Assembly (NCBI RefSeq): GCF_001307155.1
Contig: NZ_CP012830.1
Coordinates: 1 to 64,000, forward strand
Direction of reading: 5' to 3'
Source of the DNA: Pseudomonas fluorescens
Lineage (GTDB): Bacteria; Pseudomonadota; Gammaproteobacteria; Pseudomonadales; Pseudomonadaceae
Length of the DNA stretch: 64,000 bases
Under the pieces are notes generated by a model. It was not told where the DNA came from. It worked only from the letters and a program-made list of their open reading frames with translations, and made no database searches. Position numbers and translations under genes: made by a program. Below, piece by piece: positions 41,662 to 50,747 of this stretch (the stretch's first letter is position 1; the number at the start of each line of letters is the position of its first letter).

Positions 41662-43713
41662 ATGTACTACTCGACCGAAGTTAAAGAAGCCGCCAAACGC
41701 CTGTTTCTGCGCCGCTGCAAGGCCAAGGAAATTCAGGTGCAACTCAACCTGCCCAACATCCGGATCGTCTACTACTGGATCCGCCAGGGCGGATGGGAAG
41801 ACATGCTGTCGGACGAAGAACCGCTGACGGCCGTCGGCCGGCGTATCACCCTGCTACTGGACAAGGTCGGTAGCCTGTCCAAGGACGACCTAAACGAACT
41901 GGACCGGCTGACCGCCGTCCGCGAGCGGCTGTTGAAGCAAGCGGTCAAACCGGCACCGGCAACCATCGGCGACGGCGAGGGTGAACCTGCAGAACCACGC
42001 CAGCGATCGCGTGGCGAACGTTCAGGCCGTGGCGAAGGTGGCGGCAAGAAAAAGGAGAAGAAGACCAAGAACGACATCAGCGGCCTGACCGAAGTCGACT
42101 TCCTGGATAAGTTCATCTCCAAGATGTACCGCTACCAGCAGGAGCTGTTCGCCGCCAAGCAAAATCCGCTGACATCCCGGATCCGGAATATCCTCAAAAG
42201 CCGCCAAGTGGGCCTGACTTACTACTTCGCCGGCGAAGCGTTCATGGACGCCGTATTGAGCGGCGACAACCAGGTGTTCTTGTCGGCCAGCCGATCGCAG
42301 TCGGAGATCTTCCGCAGTTACATCATCCAGTTCGCCCAGCAGTGGTTCGGCATCGAGCTGACCGGCAATCCCATCACTCTGAGCAACGGCGCGGAACTGC
42401 GTTTTCTCAGCACCAACAGCAGCACCGCCCAGGGCTACCACGGGCACGTCTACGTCGATGAATACTTCTGGATCCGCGACTTCGACAAACTCAGCACCGT
42501 GGCCAGCGCCATGGGCACCCACAAAAAGTGGCGAAAAACCTACTTTTCGACGCCCAGCGCCGTGTCGCACCAGGCTTATCCGTTCTGGTCCGGCGAGGAG
42601 TTTCGCAACAGCAAGCGCGGCAAAAAGGCCGGCGGTACCTGGCCGGTGGAAGCGGCGTACACCCAGGGCGCTCTGTGTCCGGATGGTCAGTGGCGCAAGA
42701 CCATCACCATTCAGGACGCGATCGATGGGGGGTGCGATCTGTTCGACCTCGAGCAGCTGCAGCTGGAGTACGACGAGGACAAGTTCCAGCAGCTGTTCTA
42801 TTGCAAGTTCATCGACAGCACGCAGAGTGCGTTCGGCCTCAAAGACCTGGAGCGTTGCTACTCCGACCTGTCGTTGTGGGAGGACTACAAACCTGACGAC
42901 GATCGTCCATTCGGCAACAGCCCGGTCTGGCTTGGCTACGACCCGAGCCGCACCCGTGACGATGCCACCTGTGTGGTCATCGCGCCGCCGCTGGAGCCCG
43001 GGGCGAAGTTCCGCATCCTCGAGAAGCACAGCTGGCGTGGACACTCGTTCACCTACCAGGCCGCCCAGGTCAAGAAGCTCACCGAGCGCTTCAACGTCCA
43101 GCACATCGGCATCGATGTCACCGGCGTGGGTTACGGCGTGTTCGACCTGGTGCGCGACTTCTACGCGAAAGCCACGCCGATCCACTACAGCCTGGAAGCC
43201 AAGAACGCCCTGGTGCTCAAGGCGCAGGACACGATCCAAGGTAGCCGCATCGAGTGGGATGCCGGCTGGACCGATATTGCCCAGGCGTTCCTGACCATCA
43301 AGCGCGGTACCACCAACAGTGGCCAAGTCACCTACAGCGCTTCGCGTACCGACGCCACCGGCCACGCTGACATCGCCTGGGCGGTCATGCACGCCCTGGC
43401 CAACGAACCCCTGAACACCAACAAGCGGCGACGCAGCCGCTACGTCACGAGTGGAAACAATGCCCAAGCCTCGACACAAAAAACGCCAGGTCAACCAGCA
43501 GGTACAACAGCAACAGCCCATGCGGGCATTCACCTTCGGGGAACCCGAACAGGTGTTGTCGGGGAATATCGGCGAGTACGTGGGGGTATTCCCCAGCGAC
43601 GACGGCGAGATTTACAAGCCACCGGTGTCGCGCACCGGCCTGGCCAAGCTGTTGCGCGCCAACGCACACCACGGCGCCATTCCGAAGTTCAAGCGCAACC
43701 TGTTGCTGCGTGA
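41662..43713 (+). CDS. terminase ATPase subunit (gpP), C-terminally extended over the portal gene
   Basis: 683 aa. N-terminal helix-turn-helix (A-K-E-I-Q-V-Q-L-N-L-P), ATPase with L-K-S-R-Q-V-G-L-T-Y-Y (variant Walker A, residues about 177-190) and Y-V-D-E-Y-F-W (Walker B, near residue 265), nuclease-like region with G-Y-D-P-S-R-T-R-D-D-A-T. Homology seems to end near R-R-R-S-R-Y-V-T-S-G (residue about 597; P2 gpP is 590 aa). The last 86 residues are Arg/Gly/Pro-rich and are merely the portal gene in another frame, so the natural stop appears lost by a one-base change near 43458. Confidence 0.82.
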   Translation: MYYSTEVKEAAKRLFLRRCKAKEIQVQLNLPNIRIVYYWIRQGGWEDMLSDEEPLTAVGRRITLLLDKVGSLSKDDLNELDRLTAVRERLLKQAVKPAPATIGDGEGEPAEPRQRSRGERSGRGEGGGKKKEKKTKNDISGLTEVDFLDKFISKMYRYQQELFAAKQNPLTSRIRNILKSRQVGLTYYFAGEAFMDAVLSGDNQVFLSASRSQSEIFRSYIIQFAQQWFGIELTGNPITLSNGAELRFLSTNSSTAQGYHGHVYVDEYFWIRDFDKLSTVASAMGTHKKWRKTYFSTPSAVSHQAYPFWSGEEFRNSKRGKKAGGTWPVEAAYTQGALCPDGQWRKTITIQDAIDGGCDLFDLEQLQLEYDEDKFQQLFYCKFIDSTQSAFGLKDLERCYSDLSLWEDYKPDDDRPFGNSPVWLGYDPSRTRDDATCVVIAPPLEPGAKFRILEKHSWRGHSFTYQAAQVKKLTERFNVQHIGIDVTGVGYGVFDLVRDFYAKATPIHYSLEAKNALVLKAQDTIQGSRIEWDAGWTDIAQAFLTIKRGTTNSGQVTYSASRTDATGHADIAWAVMHALANEPLNTNKRRRSRYVTSGNNAQASTQKTPGQPAGTTATAHAGIHLRGTRTGVVGEYRRVRGGIPQRRRRDLQATGVAHRPGQAVARQRTPRRHSEVQAQPVAA

Positions 43714-44503
43714 GTTCATCCCGTCTGCGGGCTGCAGTGCTCGGACCATGGGCTGCGCGGGACTGGATTACATGGTGTTCGGCGATGCGTTCTTCTATCG
43801 GGACACCAACGCCTTCGGTCAGGTGCTGGAGCTGCAGCATCTGCCGGCCATCAACATGCGGGTGAAAGTGGACGGCGGTTTCCGGATGCTGCTGCCGGAC
43901 AACAAATTCATGGACTTCGACCAGGACGAGATCGAGCACGTCATGGACTACGACGTCGAGCAGACCATTTACGGCATCCCGGATTACTTGGGCGGCCTGC
44001 AGGCGCTGTTGCTCAACGAAGCCGCGACCCTGTTCCGCCGGCGCTACTACAGCAACGGTGCCCACGCGGGTTACATCTTCTACACCAACGATCCCGATCT
44101 GACCGAGGAGGACGAAGAAAACCTGCGAGCCCAGATCAGCGCCAGCAAGGGCGTGGGTAACTTCCGCTCGATGTTCGTCAACATTCCCAACGGCAAGGAG
44201 AACGCCATTCAGATCATTCCCGTGGGGGATTTCCAAGCCAAGGACGAGCTGGAGAAGGTGAAAAACATCACCCGCAACGACGTGATTGCCGCCTGGCGCA
44301 TGAACCCTGCGCTGGCCGGCATCATCCCGGAAAACAGCGCTGGCTTCGGTGATATCGAGAAGATCGATCGGGTGTACACCAGCAACGAGATCCGGCCAAT
44401 CTGTCAGCTGTTTAATCAGGTCAACGAATCGCTACGTGAAGACAGGCGAATCACCTGGAGCGAGCCAGATTCGACAGTTGATTCAACCGCATCTAGTGCC
44501 TAG
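43460..44503 (+). CDS. portal protein (gpQ)
   Basis: 347 aa from ATG 43460 (GTG 43451 also in frame). P2 portal family: F-T-F-G-E-P-E-Q-V-L near residue 26, G-L-A-K-L-L-R-A-N-A-H-H-G near residue 60, L-D-Y-M-V-F-G-D-A-F-F, and G-V-G-N-F-R-S-M-F-V-N-I-P. Dodecameric ring for DNA entry. Starts inside the extended terminase frame. Confidence 0.9.
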   Translation: MPKPRHKKRQVNQQVQQQQPMRAFTFGEPEQVLSGNIGEYVGVFPSDDGEIYKPPVSRTGLAKLLRANAHHGAIPKFKRNLLLREFIPSAGCSARTMGCAGLDYMVFGDAFFYRDTNAFGQVLELQHLPAINMRVKVDGGFRMLLPDNKFMDFDQDEIEHVMDYDVEQTIYGIPDYLGGLQALLLNEAATLFRRRYYSNGAHAGYIFYTNDPDLTEEDEENLRAQISASKGVGNFRSMFVNIPNGKENAIQIIPVGDFQAKDELEKVKNITRNDVIAAWRMNPALAGIIPENSAGFGDIEKIDRVYTSNEIRPICQLFNQVNESLREDRRITWSEPDSTVDSTASSA

Positions 44504-44568
44504 CAAAGAGAATACCACTACATATTGTGGCAAACTGTTGGCTATTGGCTGCCCTGGGGAGGGACACA

Positions 44569-44826
44569 ATGCGAGTTGAATGCAAATGCGGACACAGAGG
44601 TCGAATCGCTTCACGAGAGAAGCTATCCACGGAGTTCGCGAAGCTGTACTGCCAATGCCTCGACGCAAAGTGCGGGCACACCTGGGTCGCGAACCTGACG
44701 TTTTCGCACACGTTGAGCCCATCAGCTCAGTCATTCGAAAGGATGTTGTTCGACCGTTTAAGGGAAATGCCCAGGGCAAAACAGCGGGAACTCTTCGAAC
44801 AGCTTGGGACACAGGCGGTGGCGTGA
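44569..44826 (+). CDS. Ogr/Delta-type late transcription activator
   Basis: 85 aa from ATG 44569 (preceded by GGGGAGGG). Cysteines C5, C7, C30 and C35 align with the CX2C-X22-CX4C finger of P2 Ogr, except that the first pair here is C-x-C; the following G-H-T-W-V-A-N-L-T-F-S-H-T-L-S-P fits the family. In P2 such proteins recruit RNA polymerase to the late promoters, so this gene should switch on the operons starting at 41498 and 41662. Confidence 0.75.
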   Translation: MRVECKCGHRGRIASREKLSTEFAKLYCQCLDAKCGHTWVANLTFSHTLSPSAQSFERMLFDRLREMPRAKQRELFEQLGTQAVA

Positions 44827-44901
44827 AACGCAAACCGCCGGCTCAACGCCGGCGATCGGTTGCATCGAATGAGTCTTCTGAAGCTCAACGACGAAGGGAA
44901 T

Positions 44902-45087
44902 TCAGCGCCTGGCTGTCTCTTCTGGATTGGTGGCCAGAACCTCGGAAAGCCGTCGGAGTTGAAGTTGCTCCTGTTCACTCAACCGTCGGTAAAGACCGAC
45001 AAGGCGGCGTTCAAATTTGGTCAGTCCAAGCCATTCGGACTCGGTTAATCCAACGCAGGCGCGCTCGTTGTTCGTGCGATCCAACAT
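44902..45087 (-). CDS. small phage protein, unknown
   Basis: 61 aa from ATG 45087, preceded by TGGAG. Acidic/helical (T-E-S-E-W-L-G-L-T-K-F-E-R-R-L-V-G-L-Y-R-R-L-S-E-Q-E-Q). No domain known. Downstream of the repressor on the same strand, so it may be expressed in the lysogen. Confidence 0.55.
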   Translation of the reverse strand: MLDRTNNERACVGLTESEWLGLTKFERRLVGLYRRLSEQEQLQLRRLSEVLATNPEETARR

Positions 45088-45189
45088 GCTTACTACTCCA
45101 TAAAGTGCATTGCTGAATCGACGTTTTGGGGGGTGGGTGATGGCTTTAGAACGGACAGATGGCGAATGCCCAACATGCATTGTTACAAG

Positions 45190-45537
45190 TTAATTCGATC
45201 CTTTGGCAGCATCGTCGGCCATGGCTTTGAGAAAGCGACGAATTGCTTTTTGATCATCAACCGAAATGCTCCTGAACTGATTTATCAATTCCTCTTCGGC
45301 CGCTGTAAACAGCTGACCAAATGGTGTGGAACGACGGCCAGTCAGGATGAAAGCCGCGTCAGCACCGTGTTCTTCAAGCGCGGCAACATAACGAAGGTCG
45401 AGCGAATTCGCTCCCAGCTCATAGTTCTTTTGTGTCCCCCGACTGACTCCTAGAAGCACTCCAAACTCTGTTTGATTCAGCCCTAAGCGCTCGCGCTCTT
45501 CCCTCAGGCGTTCACCTACTCGATCCGCTATGAGCAT
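45190..45537 (-). CDS. CI-like prophage repressor
   Basis: 115 aa from ATG 45537; in-frame ATGs at 45555 and 45567 are alternatives and no ribosome-binding site decides. The helix-turn-helix is L-R-E-E-R-E-R-L-G-L-N-Q-T-E-F-G-V-L-L-G-V-S-R-G-T-Q-K-N-Y-E-L-G-A. No LexA-like autocleavage domain follows; the C-terminus is a short helical dimerisation tail. Divergent from the Cro-like gene, the standard lysis-lysogeny switch. Confidence 0.8.
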   Translation of the reverse strand: MLIADRVGERLREERERLGLNQTEFGVLLGVSRGTQKNYELGANSLDLRYVAALEEHGADAAFILTGRRSTPFGQLFTAAEEELINQFRSISVDDQKAIRRFLKAMADDAAKGSN

Positions 45538-45593
45538 TTTTTTAGTCACCACCATTGACTTGATCATTTTTTTGACCAAGAATCACCACAGAC

Positions 45594-45611
45594 AAACACA
45601 AGTAAACACAA
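45594..45611. promoter_or_regulatory. putative operator: AAACACAA direct repeats
   Basis: AAACACAA at 45594-45601 and 45604-45611, exactly 10 bases apart (one helical turn), lies between repressor and Cro-like genes. Confidence 0.4.
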
Positions 45612-45629
45612 CCGAACAGAGTGCGCACT

Positions 45630-45830
45630 ATGCCCGCCACCGTTACACCCGAGCAAGCCCGAGAGGCGTTGGATCGCAAAGGTATGAGTATTGCGGAGTT
45701 CAGCCGAAAGCACGGACTGAACAAAAATTTAGTCAGCGACCTGTTGAACGGTCGGATCAAAGGTCGCCGTGGGGAGGCACATCGCGCCGCCGTACTGCTC
45801 AACATCAAAGACGGCGTTATCGAACAGTAA
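45630..45830 (+). CDS. Cro-like DNA-binding protein (BcepMu gp16 type)
   Basis: 66 aa from ATG 45630 (GTG 45621 in frame). Contains the helix-turn-helix G-M-S-I-A-E-F-S-R-K-H-G-L-N-K-N-L-V-S-D-L-L-N-G and G-R-R-G-E-A-H-R-A-A-V. First gene of the early rightward operon, opposed to the repressor. Confidence 0.78.
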   Translation: MPATVTPEQAREALDRKGMSIAEFSRKHGLNKNLVSDLLNGRIKGRRGEAHRAAVLLNIKDGVIEQ

Positions 45831-45859
45831 CGGCACGGACCAACAGGGAACAGTAGAAG

Positions 45860-46339
45860 ATGAAAAGCCCCGTTCTAGAGACGCGCAAGGAAGCGATGCG
45901 CGAGATCATTCGCAGCTACCCCGATGGACGCGAAGGCGCTGCAGCTCGCTTGGGAATGAAAGTCAAAAAGTTCGACAACCACGCCTATGAAAGCGCGGGC
46001 TGCAGTCCGCTGAGTGACGCTCAGGTTCACATGCTGGAACAATCCAGCGGCACCAACCACTTTCCGAATTATGTAGCGCAGATGTACGGCGGATTGTTTG
46101 TACCGGTCGCCGACCCCGAAACGCTGGATAACGTCGAGCTGTACGCCCGATCGGTTCAGGTTTCAGCGAAGCGCGGTTGCGTTGACCAAGCGATTGCCCA
46201 AGCATTGGAAGACGGCTCGATCAACTCAGAAGAAGCCGAAATCATCCTCAACGCTCACAACCTCCACATGGCCGCACGACACGCCGAAGTGCTGGCAGCC
46301 ATCGACCTGTACCGCGCCAAACCGGGGAATGGCCAATGA
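45860..46339 (+). CDS. CII-like phage regulator
   Basis: 159 aa, phage regulatory CII family (G-R-E-G-A-A-A-R-L-G-M-K-V-K-K-F-D-N-H-A-Y-E near residue 24; C-S-P-L-S-D-A-Q). The helix-turn-helix is N-terminal, the remainder helical. Probably influences the lysogeny decision or early replication. Followed by the next gene with a 4-base overlap. Confidence 0.78.
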   Translation: MKSPVLETRKEAMREIIRSYPDGREGAAARLGMKVKKFDNHAYESAGCSPLSDAQVHMLEQSSGTNHFPNYVAQMYGGLFVPVADPETLDNVELYARSVQVSAKRGCVDQAIAQALEDGSINSEEAEIILNAHNLHMAARHAEVLAAIDLYRAKPGNGQ

Positions 46340-46701
46340 ACAATCTGCCCGCAGTACAGGAATATCAGGACACGCTCAAAGCCGCGGCCCTCGTGTTCCT
46401 TGAGCGTCACCAGTGCGAACACCTGGGTGACGATCAGCTACTGTTCGACCGCACAGTGCAGCACCTGGTCGCGGATTACGACGTCCTGACTCAGACCGCC
46501 GAAAGGTTGGTGCATCTGGCCTGCAGCGAACTGTCAGCGGTAAGCGATCGGCAGCGGTTGGACATTGTCAGCAGCACGTCCACGCACACCGTCATCATCG
46601 ATACAGCCACCGGCAACGCCTGGGCAATCCCGGTCAGCCTGATCTACGAACGCATTCTCATCGCACCGGACAACGGGCGCTTCCGCGTTACCGCTTCGTA
46701 A
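46336..46701 (+). CDS. early phage protein, unknown
   Basis: 121 aa, ATGA overlap with the CII-like gene. Helical N-terminal half (A-L-V-F-L-E-R-H-Q-C-E-H-L) and a beta-rich C-terminus (T-V-I-I-D-T-A-T-G-N-A-W-A-I-P-V). No family recognised. Confidence 0.6.
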   Translation: MNNLPAVQEYQDTLKAAALVFLERHQCEHLGDDQLLFDRTVQHLVADYDVLTQTAERLVHLACSELSAVSDRQRLDIVSSTSTHTVIIDTATGNAWAIPVSLIYERILIAPDNGRFRVTAS

Positions 46702-46773
46702 CACCCACCCAATAAATCGCCCGTCCCACCGCCGTGGGTTTGGGTGAGCTGCGCCCGAAATTGAGGTTTGACG

Positions 46774-47007
46774 ATGGAAAACGCCATGAACATCAACGCA
46801 AAACTGACGCCTGCCCAGGCTCAAGCGCTCTTGGCCAACCTGCGCGAGCAATACCGTCTCAGCCTCAATGACCTCTGGTACGCAGACCAATATCGCCTGA
46901 TTCCCGATGGCCTTCGCCACGGTTCGATCCTTGCCAACAGCCCTGTGATGGCCGCTCAGAAACACCTAATCGGCGCCCTCACCCTCAGCCTCAAAGCAGT
47001 GAAATAA
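46774..47007 (+). CDS. small early phage protein, unknown
   Basis: 77 aa from ATG 46774, preceded by TGAGG. Contains L-T-P-A-Q-A-Q-A-L-L-A-N-L-R-E-Q-Y-R. It ends 2 bases before the primase-helicase start and is therefore probably co-translated. Confidence 0.6.
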   Translation: MENAMNINAKLTPAQAQALLANLREQYRLSLNDLWYADQYRLIPDGLRHGSILANSPVMAAQKHLIGALTLSLKAVK

Positions 47008-47009
47008 CC

Positions 47010-49703
47010 ATGAGAGACGATCTCCGCCACGACGTACTACAGCGCATCGAATCTGAGTTCGGCCTGAAGCACCGCGCGCCCACCAAATACATGCGCGGTG
47101 GCACCTGCCCCAAGTGCAACAAAAAAGAGCTGTACACCCGCTTCGACAGTCCATGGCAACTCATCTGTGGACGCCAGGAAAAGTGCGGCCATACGGTGCA
47201 CGTAAAGGAGATCTACGACGACCTCTTTGAAGACTGGAGCAAGCGCGTTCCCCCCACCGAGAACGCCCCCACCGCTACCGCCCGGGCATACCTTGAGTTT
47301 GCTCGCGGCTTCGATATTTCACTTATCGGCGGCTGGTTTACACAGGATTCGTACTACGCGCCCCAACACGACGCAGGGAGTGCGACGGTTCGATTCGCCT
47401 TAGAGAAAGGCGGCTATTGGGAGCGCTTGATCGACAGGCCCTCTCGCTTCGGCAAGATGAAGGCGCGCTTCAAGCCGGGAGAGTCCTACAAAGGCGTGTG
47501 GTGGTGCCCGCCGTGCGTCGACGTGCTCGAGGCGAAAGAGATCTGGATTGTCGAGGGCATCTTTGACGCGATCGCTCTGGTGCACCACGACATTGCCGCC
47601 GTATCGGCGATGTCCTCAAACGCCTTCCCCGCCGATTCGCTGGCTGCATTGGTAAAAGCCCGCCCGGGAAACCTGCCGAAGCTGGTCTGGGCGCTTGATA
47701 ACGAACCAGGTGCACACGCTTACACCAAGCGTTGGGTCCGTATGGCCCGAGAACTGGGCTTCACCTGTGAAGCAGCGCAGATCCCCCAGCGGGATAACAG
47801 AAAGGTCGACTGGAACGATCTGCACCAGCGTTGGCAATTCCTGGACGAAGGCGAAAAGCGTGATGCTCAGCTCGACAAAGACATAACCACCGCACGGCAT
47901 CACGGTGCACTGCTGATCGCTGAGAACGCCACCGAGAAGGCCTTGGTGATGTTCGATTGGAAGCGCCGGAGCGAATTCCATCTGGAGTACGGCAACCGCC
48001 TGTACTGGTTCAAGCTCGACCTGGAGAAGTACAACAAAGCGATTCAGGAGCTCGAGGACAGCGACCACCACGACGACCAGCTGCTGAACAACAAACAGAT
48101 GCGGTCCAAGGCCATGCAGCAGTGCGGCGCACTCCAGCGCATCGCCACCTGTAACCCAAAGGCCCTGTATTACCAGGAGAACAAGCTCACCGACGAATCC
48201 TGGTACTACTTCCGGATCACGTTCGCCCACGACGCCGCGCCAATTAAGAACACCTTCACCAGTTCGCAGATCGCCTCGTCTGCCGAGTTCAAGAAGCGCC
48301 TGCTCGGCATTGCACCTGGTGGGATGTTCACTGGCACGACCCAGCAGCTGGACGCCTTCATTGAAGAGCAAACTGACGCTCTCAAGACCGTTCAAACAAT
48401 CGACTTCACTGGCTACACCCGTGAACACAGTGCCTACGTCTACGGCGACGTAGCAGTTCGCGACGGAAAAGTGTTCAAGCTGAATGAAGAAGACTTTTTC
48501 GACATGGACCGCCTGAGCATCAAGACCCTCAGCCAGTCGGTCATCCTCAACCTGAACACGGATCTGGAGAAGTTCGACACCGAATGGTTGGACATCATCT
48601 GGGAATGTTTCGGTGCCAAAGGCCTGGTCGCTCTCGCCTTTTGGTTCGGGTCACTGTTTGCCGAACAGATCCGCCAGCACCAGAAGAGCTACCCCTTCGC
48701 AGAGATCATTGGTGAGCCAGGCGCCGGTAAATCAACGCTTATCGAGTTCCTTTGGAAACTGTGCGGCCGCATCGACTATGAGGGGTTCGACCCAACCAAG
48801 GGCACCCCGGTCGCTCGAGCGCGGAACTTCGCACAGGTCGGCAATCTGCCGGTGGTGCTCATCGAGTCGGAGCGGGAAAAAACGGATGGCAGCCAGACCA
48901 AACAGTACGACTGGGATGAACTGAAAACTGCCTACAACGGCCGGAGCGTTCGCTCCACCGGCGTAAAGAACAACGGCAACGACACCCGTGAACCGCCATT
49001 TCGCGGCGCCGTGGTCATCGGCCAGAACCATGCGGTAAACGCCTCCGAGCCAATCCTACAGCGCCTGATACACATCGCCATGACCAAGGACGGCCAGACG
49101 CCGCAGACCAAGTTGTTGGTGGAAAAGCTCGAGCGCATGCCGGTCGACCGCGTGAGCGGGTTCCTGGTGAAGGCGACGATGAAGGAATGCATCGTGATGC
49201 AGACCGTCCGCGAAAAGGTGCCCTTCTACGAGCAAAAACTCTTGGCCCTGCCCGAGATCCGCACCGTTCGGATCGCGAAGAATCACGCCCAGTTGCACGC
49301 ACTGGTCGACGCCCTGGAGCACGTTGTTCCACTGAAAAAGCACCAGGTGAATGCAGCCCATGCCGAGATCCAGAGCATGGCCAAGGAACGCCAGCTGGCC
49401 ATCAACGCTGATCACCCAATCGTCGTCGAGTTCTGGGAGCTGTACGAGTACCTGAACAGCGCCGCCGGCGGGCTGAACCACTCCCGCAATGACGGCCTGA
49501 TCGCGGTGAACCTCAACGACTTCGCCAAGGAAGCCGCAGAGAAACGGCAAAAAGTGCCGGATCTGACCGAACTCAAACGCCACCTCAAGACCAGCAAGTG
49601 CCCCAAGTTCGTGGAAACCAACAGGAACGTGTGTTCCTCCTGGGACGTTGACGCTGCCAATAAACCAAAAACCGTGCGGTGCTGGATCTTCCAGGCCGCT
49701 TGA
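47010..49703 (+). CDS. primase-helicase replication protein
   Basis: 897 aa. A zinc finger opens the protein (C-P-K-C-N-K-K at about residue 34, C-G-R-Q-E-K-C-G-H at about 54). A TOPRIM block I-W-I-V-E-G-I-F-D-A-I-A-L near residue 180 and V-W-A-L-D-N-E-P near 230 form the primase. Residues 570-620 carry a helicase P-loop G-E-P-G-A-G-K-S-T and V-V-L-I-E-S-E (Walker B). Primase and helicase are thus fused in one chain, as in satellite P4 alpha. It initiates and drives phage DNA replication. Largest gene of the early operon. Confidence 0.85.
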   Translation: MRDDLRHDVLQRIESEFGLKHRAPTKYMRGGTCPKCNKKELYTRFDSPWQLICGRQEKCGHTVHVKEIYDDLFEDWSKRVPPTENAPTATARAYLEFARGFDISLIGGWFTQDSYYAPQHDAGSATVRFALEKGGYWERLIDRPSRFGKMKARFKPGESYKGVWWCPPCVDVLEAKEIWIVEGIFDAIALVHHDIAAVSAMSSNAFPADSLAALVKARPGNLPKLVWALDNEPGAHAYTKRWVRMARELGFTCEAAQIPQRDNRKVDWNDLHQRWQFLDEGEKRDAQLDKDITTARHHGALLIAENATEKALVMFDWKRRSEFHLEYGNRLYWFKLDLEKYNKAIQELEDSDHHDDQLLNNKQMRSKAMQQCGALQRIATCNPKALYYQENKLTDESWYYFRITFAHDAAPIKNTFTSSQIASSAEFKKRLLGIAPGGMFTGTTQQLDAFIEEQTDALKTVQTIDFTGYTREHSAYVYGDVAVRDGKVFKLNEEDFFDMDRLSIKTLSQSVILNLNTDLEKFDTEWLDIIWECFGAKGLVALAFWFGSLFAEQIRQHQKSYPFAEIIGEPGAGKSTLIEFLWKLCGRIDYEGFDPTKGTPVARARNFAQVGNLPVVLIESEREKTDGSQTKQYDWDELKTAYNGRSVRSTGVKNNGNDTREPPFRGAVVIGQNHAVNASEPILQRLIHIAMTKDGQTPQTKLLVEKLERMPVDRVSGFLVKATMKECIVMQTVREKVPFYEQKLLALPEIRTVRIAKNHAQLHALVDALEHVVPLKKHQVNAAHAEIQSMAKERQLAINADHPIVVEFWELYEYLNSAAGGLNHSRNDGLIAVNLNDFAKEAAEKRQKVPDLTELKRHLKTSKCPKFVETNRNVCSSWDVDAANKPKTVRCWIFQAA

Positions 49704-49734
49704 TCACCGCCACTAAACGAGAGGAGCAAAAACC

Positions 49735-50130
49735 ATGCGTGAAGACGAGAAGCAACAACTAGAGAACCAGTTAAACATCAACACGTTCATGGACGTGATG
49801 TTCCACAAGATCGCCCCGCAGAACCTAGCGCACAACGGTAAGCGCTTCGATAACCAAACGGTCCAGTTAGTGTTTGAAGCATACCTCGAAGGGTTGAAAC
49901 CGAACCCAGCGCAGGTACTCGGTCAGCAGCTTTACGCGGAAATCAAGGCGACAAGTAAGTACGCATCTCAGATTAGCTGGATGCAACTTCGAAATGGATA
50001 TCCGTTCCCGGTTCGCTTTGAGGATGACCCTTCCGGTTACGTCGTAAAGGGTGGGCTCGGTGGCTGCTACCGAGTGGAAGACGTAGACCTGCTGTTCAAG
50101 TGGGACGGGGAGTTTCACCGGATTCACTGA
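49735..50130 (+). CDS. early phage protein, unknown
   Basis: 131 aa following the primase-helicase by 31 bases, with GAGAGGAG before the ATG. Acidic N-terminus, then A-Q-V-L-G-Q-Q-L-Y-A-E-I-K-A-T-S-K-Y-A-S-Q-I-S-W-M-Q-L-R-N-G, which could be a helix-turn-helix-like element. No family recognised. Confidence 0.6.
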   Translation: MREDEKQQLENQLNINTFMDVMFHKIAPQNLAHNGKRFDNQTVQLVFEAYLEGLKPNPAQVLGQQLYAEIKATSKYASQISWMQLRNGYPFPVRFEDDPSGYVVKGGLGGCYRVEDVDLLFKWDGEFHRIH

Positions 50131-50207
50131 AGCCGGCGATCGTCAGTAAACGAAGGGCGCCGAGGGGGTGCAACCCCTCGACACCAACCACCACTGAGGG
50201 CAATACC

Positions 50208-50474
50208 ATGCAAGCACAGCACCAAAGCGGTAGCGATCCGAAGGCTAACACACTGCCGAACAATGACATCCAGTCATCAAGGCACCTGATGGCCATCCGG
50301 ATCGTCGGCACCGCTCTGTTCGATTACCAGGTGCGAAAAACGCCCGATGCGCGGATCCGCCTCGAATGTCTCACCACCATGGCCCACAAACTCGGCGACA
50401 TCAGCGCGAACGAGGCTGCAGTTGTGGCCCAGCTGTTGGCCAAACCAACTTCCATCGAAGGAGTAACACTATGA
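50208..50474 (+). CDS. small phage protein, unknown
   Basis: 88 aa from ATG 50208; the frame is open up to 50100 but overlaps the upstream gene there. Helical (L-M-A-I-R-I-V-G-T-A-L-F-D-Y-Q-V-R). Its stop overlaps the PrtN-like start by 4 bases. Confidence 0.6.
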   Translation: MQAQHQSGSDPKANTLPNNDIQSSRHLMAIRIVGTALFDYQVRKTPDARIRLECLTTMAHKLGDISANEAAVVAQLLAKPTSIEGVTL

Positions 50475-50746
50475 AAACGCTATTCGTCCTCATGGCCCAA
50501 TACAACGGCCAGGTGGTTATTCCTTTGGAGCGAGTCTGCAAAGACTACTTCACCCATCTGACCACAGACATGTTCCAACGCAAGGTGGGGGCCGGACAAA
50601 TAAAAATCCCCATTACGCGCATGGAGCCGAGCCAAAAGAGCGCAAAGGGGATTCACATCACGGATCTTTCCGAATACTTGGATATGCAGCGCGCTGCTGC
50701 CGTCAAAGAGAGCAATCAGTTAAACAGCGCGCCACGCAGTAGCTAA
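50471..50746 (+). CDS. PrtN-like protein, candidate excision factor
   Basis: 91 aa. M-K-T-L-F-V-L-M-A-Q-Y-N-G-Q-V-V-I-P-L-E and the following V-C-K-D-Y-F-T-H-L match pyocin activator PrtN. In P. aeruginosa PrtN activates pyocin genes; in dusA-integrated elements I recall a PrtN-like gene always next to the integrase, suggesting it acts as the recombination directionality factor. Its stop and the integrase stop are convergent and touch. Confidence 0.8.
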   Translation: MKTLFVLMAQYNGQVVIPLERVCKDYFTHLTTDMFQRKVGAGQIKIPITRMEPSQKSAKGIHITDLSEYLDMQRAAAVKESNQLNSAPRSS

Positions 50747-50747
50747 T

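Noticed and set aside
42022..43533. 503-codon open frame on the minus strand opposite the terminase gene
   Set aside because: Composition is that of an antisense of a GC-rich gene, with no start signal or domain; the plus-strand terminase explains the region.
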